From NCBI RefSeq assembly GCF_003130795.1, contig NZ_CP029357.1, positions 1-64,000 on the forward strand: DNA of 64,000 nt, in the 5' to 3' direction. The position numbers were made by a program, and so were the translations under genes. Positions 58,792 through 64,000 of the stretch are shown in pieces. A model generated the notes under the pieces. That model was not told the origin of the DNA. It saw only the letters and a program-made list of their open reading frames with translations, and did no database searches. The first letter of the stretch is position 1. Each line of letters opens with the position of its first letter. This DNA is from Azospirillum thermophilum. GTDB taxonomy: Bacteria > Pseudomonadota > Alphaproteobacteria > Azospirillales > Azospirillaceae.

Positions 58792-60672
58792 TCACTTCTG
58801 GTCGGGAACGTGGAACACCGTCAGCACCCCGCCGAGCTGGGTGTACTCGCCGAGCGAGGCATGCGCGCCGACGGCACCCAGGCCGGCCGTTGCCACCGTT
58901 CCGGGCTGGTGGCCGGGATGCACCGCCTCGTGCCAGGCGGTGGCGCCGCTCTCCTGCGTCAGGCCGGCCGCAAGGCCGATACCGGCCCAGCCGCCCACCC
59001 CCGACAGGACCGCGATGTACTGCTTGCCGTTGTGGGTGTAGGTGTTGATGTTGCCGATGATCCCCGAGGGCGTCTTGAAGCGCCACAGCTCCTTGCCGTC
59101 CTTCATGTTGACGGCGATGAGATAGCCTTCCAGCGTCCCGTAATAGGCGACGCCGCCCTTGGTGGTCAGGGCGCCGCTCCACACCGCGAAGCGTTCCGGA
59201 CGCGACCAGACGATCTTGCCGGCCGCCGCGTCCCAGGCGATGAAGTTGCCCATGCCGCCGTGGGAGTTCGGCGTCGGATACATCGAGACGGTCGAACCGA
59301 CATAGGCCTGCCCCGCCGTATAGGCGACGGAGAAGGGCTCGTAATCCATGCAGATATGGTTGGTCGGGACGTAGAACAGCCCGGTGTCCGGCGAGAAGGA
59401 GGCCGGCTGCTGGTCCTTGGTGCCGAGGGCCGCGGGGCAGACGCCGGTCGTGTTGGTGTCCTCTCCGTTGGCGAACGTGCTGTACTTCTCGTTCACCTTC
59501 GGTCGGCCGGTCTTCATGTCGACCTCGGTCGCCCAGTTGACGGTCGGATCGTACTTCTGGGCGACCAGCAGCTCGCCGGTGGCCCGGTCGATGGTGTAGG
59601 CGAATCCGTTGCGGTCGAAGTTGACCAGAACCTTGCGCTGCTGGCCGTTCATCGTGATGTTGGCCAGGATGTTCTCGTTGACGCCGTCGAAGTCCCACTC
59701 GTCGAACGGCGTCTTCTGGTAGACCCATTTCGCCTCGCCGGTGTCGGGGTCGCGGGCGAAGATGGTCATCGACCACTTGTTGTCGCTCTTGTTGCGATCC
59801 TTGTCGACCGCCCGCTGGACCGGGTTCCAGGTTCCCGGATTGCCGGTTCCGTAATAGACGAGGTTCAGTTCCGGATCGTAGGTGTACCAGCCCCAGGTGG
59901 TGCCGCCGCCGCGCTTCCACTCGTCACCGGGCCATGTGCTGACGCCGAGATCCTTCGCGCCGATGGGCTTGCCCATCATCATCGTCTTCGACGGGTCGAT
60001 CTTCACGTCGGCGTCCGGTCCGGTCGAATAGGCGCGCCAGACCATCTTGCCGCTGTTGGTGTCATAGGCGGTGAGGTGGCCGCGCACGCCGAACTCGCCG
60101 CCGCTGATGCCGACCAGGACCTTGTCCTTGACCACCACCGGAGCCGCCGTCAGCGTCTCGCCCTTGGTGTGGTCGCCGTTCTTGACCTTCCACAGCTCCT
60201 TGCCGTTCTTCGCGTCGAGCGCGACCAGCACGTTGTCAGCCTGGGCCAGGAAGACCTTGCCGTCCGCGACCGCGACGCCGCGGTTCACCGTGTCGCAGCA
60301 CATCACCGGGATGACGGTCGGGTCCTGCACCGACTCGTATTTCCAGATCACCCGGCCGGGGTTGTTCAGGTCCAGGGCGAAGACCTTGTTCGGGAAAGGC
60401 GTGTGGATGTACATCACGTCGCCGATGACGATCGGTCCGCCCTCATGGCCGCGCAACACCCCGGTCGAGAAGCTCCAGGCGACCTGCAGGTTCTTGACGT
60501 TGTCCGCCGTGATCTGATTGAGCGGGCTGTAGCGCTGGCCGGCATAATTTCCCAGCTGCATGGCCCAGTTGTTCGGGTCCGACTGGATTTTCAGGACGCT
60601 TTCATTGGCGGCGGCCGAACCGGCGGCAAAGACGGCAGCAGAAGCCAGCAACCAGAGTGACAAGGCTTTCAT
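58792..60672 (-). CDS. xoxF: Lanthanide-type PQQ-dependent methanol/alcohol dehydrogenase
   Basis: 626 residues with a Sec signal ([21 protein letters not shown]). It is an eight-bladed quinoprotein propeller with the vicinal disulphide MCCDTV (Cys125-Cys126), W-docking repeats, and [13 protein letters not shown]. Asp327 is the catalytic base and Asp329, two residues on, is the extra ligand that marks XoxF/ExaF lanthanide enzymes (Ala in calcium MxaF). It oxidises methanol or other primary alcohols in the periplasm. GGAGGGAGC precedes the ATG. No mxaI-like small subunit is nearby, as expected for XoxF. PQQ biosynthesis genes are not in the window. Confidence 0.95.
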   Translation of the reverse strand: MKALSLWLLASAAVFAAGSAAANESVLKIQSDPNNWAMQLGNYAGQRYSPLNQITADNVKNLQVAWSFSTGVLRGHEGGPIVIGDVMYIHTPFPNKVFALDLNNPGRVIWKYESVQDPTVIPVMCCDTVNRGVAVADGKVFLAQADNVLVALDAKNGKELWKVKNGDHTKGETLTAAPVVVKDKVLVGISGGEFGVRGHLTAYDTNSGKMVWRAYSTGPDADVKIDPSKTMMMGKPIGAKDLGVSTWPGDEWKRGGGTTWGWYTYDPELNLVYYGTGNPGTWNPVQRAVDKDRNKSDNKWSMTIFARDPDTGEAKWVYQKTPFDEWDFDGVNENILANITMNGQQRKVLVNFDRNGFAYTIDRATGELLVAQKYDPTVNWATEVDMKTGRPKVNEKYSTFANGEDTNTTGVCPAALGTKDQQPASFSPDTGLFYVPTNHICMDYEPFSVAYTAGQAYVGSTVSMYPTPNSHGGMGNFIAWDAAAGKIVWSRPERFAVWSGALTTKGGVAYYGTLEGYLIAVNMKDGKELWRFKTPSGIIGNINTYTHNGKQYIAVLSGVGGWAGIGLAAGLTQESGATAWHEAVHPGHQPGTVATAGLGAVGAHASLGEYTQLGGVLTVFHVPDQK

Positions 60673-61176
60673 GGCGCTCCCTCCCATTGTTGGCGCGAAT
60701 CGCTACCTGCAAAAGCAATGGAACTGGATGCAAGACAGCACTCGCAGCACCAAATACCGCGATTTCGGTTCGGTAGTCGCTGTGCGCCAATCGGAGACAT
60801 GAGCTTATGGTGGATGTTAGAACCCGTCAAGTATCGGCCGGAGCGCTATCCTAATTATGGATGCGGAATATCGATATTGTTTGATACGATGGCGCTATTT
60901 GGTGGTACATGTTTTTGTGCTCCCGATGTATCTGATAAAAACCAGGAAAATGGCGAAGTTCTATTTGCAGCGCAACATGTATGGGTTTGCGGTGCGGCAT
61001 GCTTCCTGGCTTGAGCTCGGCTTTCATGTCGCTTCGAGAGGATCAAGGAATTTCTGCTTAGTGAAATTGACCGGCATACTTCTGTTATCCTGTTCCGGGT
61101 GGGATTGCCGGAGCGATACGGACAGCACTGCCCGGCAGCGATGCCCTCTCTTCCACCCGTTCAGAAAGCTTTTACT
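60673..61176. promoter_or_regulatory. Intergenic region upstream of xoxF, AT-richer
   Basis: 504 bases between the divergent xoxF and the small gene at 61177. The stretch 60840-61080 is distinctly AT-rich for this window and holds the likely xoxF promoter or another regulatory region. Open frames present (for example 60857-61318) have implausible composition and were not called. I see no clear operator palindrome. Confidence 0.5.
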
Positions 61177-61371
61177 ATGTTTGAGCTTGTCCTCGTGGTC
61201 TGCCTGCTGTCCGATCCCGACCGATGCTCGATCGAGCGACCCGCCTTTATTGAGCGCTTTCCCAATGTCGCGAGCTGCACGCGCAATGGTTACGTCAACG
61301 CCGTGCAATGGCAGATGACCCACCCGAGCTGGAGCGTCCGCCGCTGGCGCTGCGCCCAGCCGGAGACCTGA
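61177..61371 (+). CDS. Small conserved hypothetical protein
   Basis: 64 residues: MFELVLVVCLLSDPDRCSIE... ending HPSWSVRRWRCAQPET. Small alphaproteobacterial proteins of this size share the pattern of a hydrophobic start with C-LLSDP-x-RC and an ending HP-x-W-x-V-x-R-W-x-C. The start ATG is internal to a longer frame whose extra N-terminus is low-quality; the ribosome site is weak (AGAAAG). Four cysteines and a short hydrophobic N-terminus suggest an envelope location. The function is unknown. Confidence 0.65.
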   Translation: MFELVLVVCLLSDPDRCSIERPAFIERFPNVASCTRNGYVNAVQWQMTHPSWSVRRWRCAQPET

Positions 61372-61539
61372 GGCGGCGCGCGCCGGGGAGGCCGGGGGCA
61401 GGGCGGGGCATGGGGCTTCGCCACTCGTTCCCGGTTTCCGACCGCTCGCGAGCGCATTTTGCCGCTCTCCGGACTCGAGCCCCACCGCCTACCGCGTGCT
61501 TCCTAGAATGGCGGCAGATCCTTTCCAAGGAGAGCTGTC

Positions 61540-63351
61540 ATGGATCACGCAATAACCTTTGTGATCGCGACACTCTGCATCCTCGCGCTCTGCTACCGCT
61601 TTTACGGCGTGTTCTTCGTGCGCAAGGTGCTCCGTGCCGATGATTCGGAAGTCACCCCGTCCCACATCCTCGAGGACGGCCGCAACTACGTTCCCACCAA
61701 GAAGTGGGTCACCGCCGGGCAGCATTTCGCGGCGATCGCCGCCGCCGGCCCGCTGGTCGGTCCCGTGCTCGCCGCCCAGTTCGGCTACCTGCCGAGCTTC
61801 CTGTGGCTGCTGATCGGCTGCGTCATCGGCGGTGCCGTGCACGACACGGTCGTGCTCTTCGCCTCGATGAAGCACAAGGGCCAGTCCCTGTCCGAGGTCG
61901 CGAAGGCCGAACTCGGTCCCGTCGCCGGCTGGTGCACCGGCCTCGCCATGCTGTTCATCATCACGATCACCATGGCCGGCCTGTCGATGGTCGTCGTCCA
62001 TGCCCTGGAGCGCAACGCCTGGGGCGCCTTCGCGGTCTTCATGACCATCCCGATCGCCATCGCGCTCGGCCTCTACGAGCGGCTGACCGGCAGCTCCAAG
62101 GGCGCCACCTATGTCGGTGTCGCCGCCATCGCCGCCTCGGTCGTGGCCGGCCCCTACATCCAGGGCACCGTGCTGGGCAACTGGCTGACCCTGCATGCCG
62201 AGACCGTGGCGCTGATCCTGCCGATCTACGCCTTCTTCGCCACCGCCCTGCCGGTGTGGCTGCTGCTGACCCCGCGCGGCTACCTGTCGAGCTTCATGAA
62301 GATCGGCGTGTTCGGCGCGCTCGTCATCGGCGTCGTCTTCATCAACCCGGAGATCCGCTTCCCGGCCCTGACCGACTTCATCTACGGCGGCGGCCCGGTG
62401 CTGAAGGGCCCGGTGTGGCCGTTCATCTCGATCACCATCGCCTGCGGCGCCATCTCCGGCTTCCATGCCTTCATCGGGTCGGGCACCACGCCCAAGCTGA
62501 TCGACAAGTGGAGCGACATCCGTCCGGTGGCCTTCGGCGGCATGCTGGCGGAATGCGTGGTCGGCGTCATGGCGCTGATCGCCGCCACCGCCCTGCACCC
62601 GGCCGACTATTTCGCCATCAACTCCGCGCCGGCCGCCTTCCAGGCGCTGGGCATGCAGGTGGTCGACCTGCCGCGGCTGAGCCAGGAGATCGGCCTCGAC
62701 CTCTACGGCCGCACCGGCGGCGCCGTGACGCTGGCCGTCGGCATGACCGAGATCTTCACCCGCCTGCCGTGGTTCAGCAGCCTCGCCTCCTACTTCTTCC
62801 AGTTCGTCGTGATGTTCGAGGCGGTGTTCATCCTGACCGCCGTGGACAGCGGCACCCGCGTCGCCCGTTACCTGATCCAGGACCTGGGTGGCGACCTCTA
62901 TGCCCCGCTGAAGCGGCTCGACTGGGTCCCCGGTTCGATCGGTGCGAGCGTGCTGGCCTGCGTGGCCTGGGGCTACCTGCTGACCTCGGGCGACATCAAC
63001 TCGGTCTGGGCCCTGTTCGGCGTGTCGAACCAGCTGATGGCCTCGGTCGGCCTGATCATCGGCGCCACCATCATCCTGCGCCTGTCGCAGAAGCGGGCCT
63101 ACATGCTGACCTGCCTGGTCCCGCTGGCCTACCTGTTCGTCACGGTGAACTATGCCGGCTACTGGATGATCGCCAACGTCTACCTGAACCCCGGCGTCAA
63201 GGGCTACAGCGTCTTCAACGCCGCCATCTCGATCATCATGCTGGCGCTGGGCTTCATCATCCTCTTCGCCGCCCTGAAGAAGTGGAAGGAACTGCTGCAG
63301 GTCCACAAGGCCACCCTGGCCGATACGGTGGCCGCCACCGCGGCCGAGTGA
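61540..63351 (+). CDS. cstA: Carbon starvation protein A (CstA-family transporter)
   Basis: 603 residues with about 16 membrane helices. The CstA signature is clear: HFAAIAAAGPLVGPVLAAQFGYLPSFLWLLIGCVIGGAVHD near residues 65-110, then the internal SGFHAFIGSGTTPKLID and DSGTRVARYLIQD. E. coli CstA and BtsT import peptides or pyruvate. At 603 residues it is shorter than those (about 700), lacking the C-terminal extension. AAGGAG precedes the ATG. pflB follows after 78 bases and may be co-transcribed. BtsSR homologues in the window could regulate it. Confidence 0.93.
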   Translation: MDHAITFVIATLCILALCYRFYGVFFVRKVLRADDSEVTPSHILEDGRNYVPTKKWVTAGQHFAAIAAAGPLVGPVLAAQFGYLPSFLWLLIGCVIGGAVHDTVVLFASMKHKGQSLSEVAKAELGPVAGWCTGLAMLFIITITMAGLSMVVVHALERNAWGAFAVFMTIPIAIALGLYERLTGSSKGATYVGVAAIAASVVAGPYIQGTVLGNWLTLHAETVALILPIYAFFATALPVWLLLTPRGYLSSFMKIGVFGALVIGVVFINPEIRFPALTDFIYGGGPVLKGPVWPFISITIACGAISGFHAFIGSGTTPKLIDKWSDIRPVAFGGMLAECVVGVMALIAATALHPADYFAINSAPAAFQALGMQVVDLPRLSQEIGLDLYGRTGGAVTLAVGMTEIFTRLPWFSSLASYFFQFVVMFEAVFILTAVDSGTRVARYLIQDLGGDLYAPLKRLDWVPGSIGASVLACVAWGYLLTSGDINSVWALFGVSNQLMASVGLIIGATIILRLSQKRAYMLTCLVPLAYLFVTVNYAGYWMIANVYLNPGVKGYSVFNAAISIIMLALGFIILFAALKKWKELLQVHKATLADTVAATAAE

Positions 63352-63381
63352 GCGACCCGGCAGTTCTCCTCGGAACCAGGA

Positions 63382-63407
63382 GGGGGGCCGCCAGCGGGCG
63401 GCCTCCC
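63382..63407 (+). terminator. Hairpin between cstA and pflB
   Basis: An 11-bp stem (63382-63392 with 63397-63407, one G-T pair) encloses a 4-base loop. Only TTG follows, so it is a weak or partial terminator, consistent with some read-through into pflB. Confidence 0.6.
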
Positions 63408-63429
63408 TTGAAACCGGAAGGTCAAGACA

Positions 63430-64000
63430 ATGGATACGCTGTTGACGGAATCGATGGTCCCTTCGCTGGCCGAGACGCCGTCCCTCAACCCCTGGCGCGG
63501 CTTCGCCGGTGGAACCTGGCGGCAGGAGGTCAACGTCCGCGACTTCATCCTGCAGAACGTGACGCCCTACGAGGGTGATGCGGCCTTCGTTGCGGGCCCG
63601 ACGGGCAAGACGAAGCAGCTCTGGGACGAGGTGGCGGAGCTCCTGAAGAAGGAGCGGGCGAGCAAAGGCGGCGTGCTCGACGCCGATACCGAGGTCTTCT
63701 CCTCGATCACCTCGCACGCCCCGGGCTACATCGACCAGGACCTCGAGCTCATCGTCGGCCTGCAGACCGAAAAGCCCCTCAAGCGCGCCATCTTGCCCTT
63801 CGGCGGCTGGCGCATGGTCAAGAACGGCCTCGAGGCCTACGGCTACACCCCCTCGCCCAAGCTCGAGGAGGTCTTCCCGGCCCTGCGCAAGACCCACAAC
63901 GACGGCGTCTTCGACGCCTACTCCGAGGAGGCCCTGCGCTGCCGCAAGTCCGGCGTCATCACCGGGCTGCCCGACGCCTACGGCCGCGGCCGCATCATCG
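63430..64000 (+). CDS. pflB: Formate C-acetyltransferase (pyruvate formate-lyase), N-terminal part
   Basis: The first 190 residues are present; the gene runs off the right edge. NPWRGFAGGTWRQEVNVRDFILQNVTPYEGD and LPFGGWRMVKNGLEAYGYTP match the PflB N-terminal domain. The enzyme splits pyruvate with CoA into acetyl-CoA and formate, using a glycyl radical near its C-terminus (not in the window) that oxygen destroys. GGAAGG precedes the ATG. Pairing with a pyruvate-type importer (cstA) points to low-oxygen pyruvate use. Confidence 0.93.
   Translation, partial: MDTLLTESMVPSLAETPSLNPWRGFAGGTWRQEVNVRDFILQNVTPYEGDAAFVAGPTGKTKQLWDEVAELLKKERASKGGVLDADTEVFSSITSHAPGYIDQDLELIVGLQTEKPLKRAILPFGGWRMVKNGLEAYGYTPSPKLEEVFPALRKTHNDGVFDAYSEEALRCRKSGVITGLPDAYGRGRII

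Noticed and set aside
60857..61318. 153-codon frame upstream of cstA
   Set aside because: Its composition is implausible and it overlaps the better small gene at 61177-61371.

Overview
The window is about 64 kb of high-GC DNA with tightly packed, often overlapping genes. Its gene content is typical of a secondary replicon (megaplasmid or chromid) of an Azospirillum-like alphaproteobacterium: a RepA_N/RPA-type initiator with an iteron origin, an orphan ParA, a RegBA pair beside a cyo quinol oxidase, a lanthanide-type XoxF cluster and many sensory proteins. The genus is inferred from gene content only. I saw no rRNA, tRNA or CRISPR, and no recognisable transposase.

Layout. (1) 1-12.3 kb: a two-partner secretion locus. 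It holds the end of a TpsB pore, a giant TpsA adhesin with near-identical 255-residue repeats, a TPR-CHAT (caspase-like) lipoprotein gene interrupted by a frameshift, and two AT-rich genes for a secreted and a membrane protein. (2) 12.5-13.9 kb: ParA and a DUF3102-like partner. (3) 14-20 kb: a Tat-exported berberine-bridge oxidoreductase, speDE (spermidine synthesis), a Nudix hydrolase and a TPR-glycosyltransferase-like protein. (4) 20-26.6 kb: a minus-strand iron-type cluster of two imelysins, a multicopper oxidase, a di-haem oxidoreductase and a DUF1513 protein, behind two Fur-like boxes. (5) 26.6-28.6 kb: the probable replication origin, with 17-bp iterons on a 22-bp pitch in both orientations around repA. 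(6) 28.6-37.2 kb: an MFS transporter, cyoABCD, surf1 and a RegB/RegA-type redox two-component system. (7) 37-43.3 kb: an acyl-CoA dehydrogenase, a split PAS plus receptor pair and a Cache chemoreceptor. (8) 43.7-46.2 kb: a BtsS/BtsR (LytS/LytTR) pair. (9) 46.3-60.7 kb: a PQQ alcohol oxidation island with xoxF, its cytochrome, a fused XoxJ-CXXCW protein, two ABC systems, a beta-propeller, a SoxYZ-like carrier and a zinc hydrolase. (10) 61.2-64 kb: a small conserved ORF, cstA and the start of pflB.

How the parts fit together. Periplasmic PQQ alcohol oxidation (XoxF to cytochrome c), the quinol oxidase with its Surf1 and RegBA redox sensing, and the aerotaxis-type PAS/chemoreceptor set all concern electron flow and oxygen. 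BtsSR homologues normally sense pyruvate and control a CstA-family pyruvate importer; a cstA followed by pflB lies in the same window, which suggests a pyruvate module.

Data-quality caution. Three genes (CHAT protein, PQQ-associated binding protein, XoxJ fusion) are each broken by one apparently missing G in a poly-G run. This looks like systematic homopolymer undercalling rather than biology.
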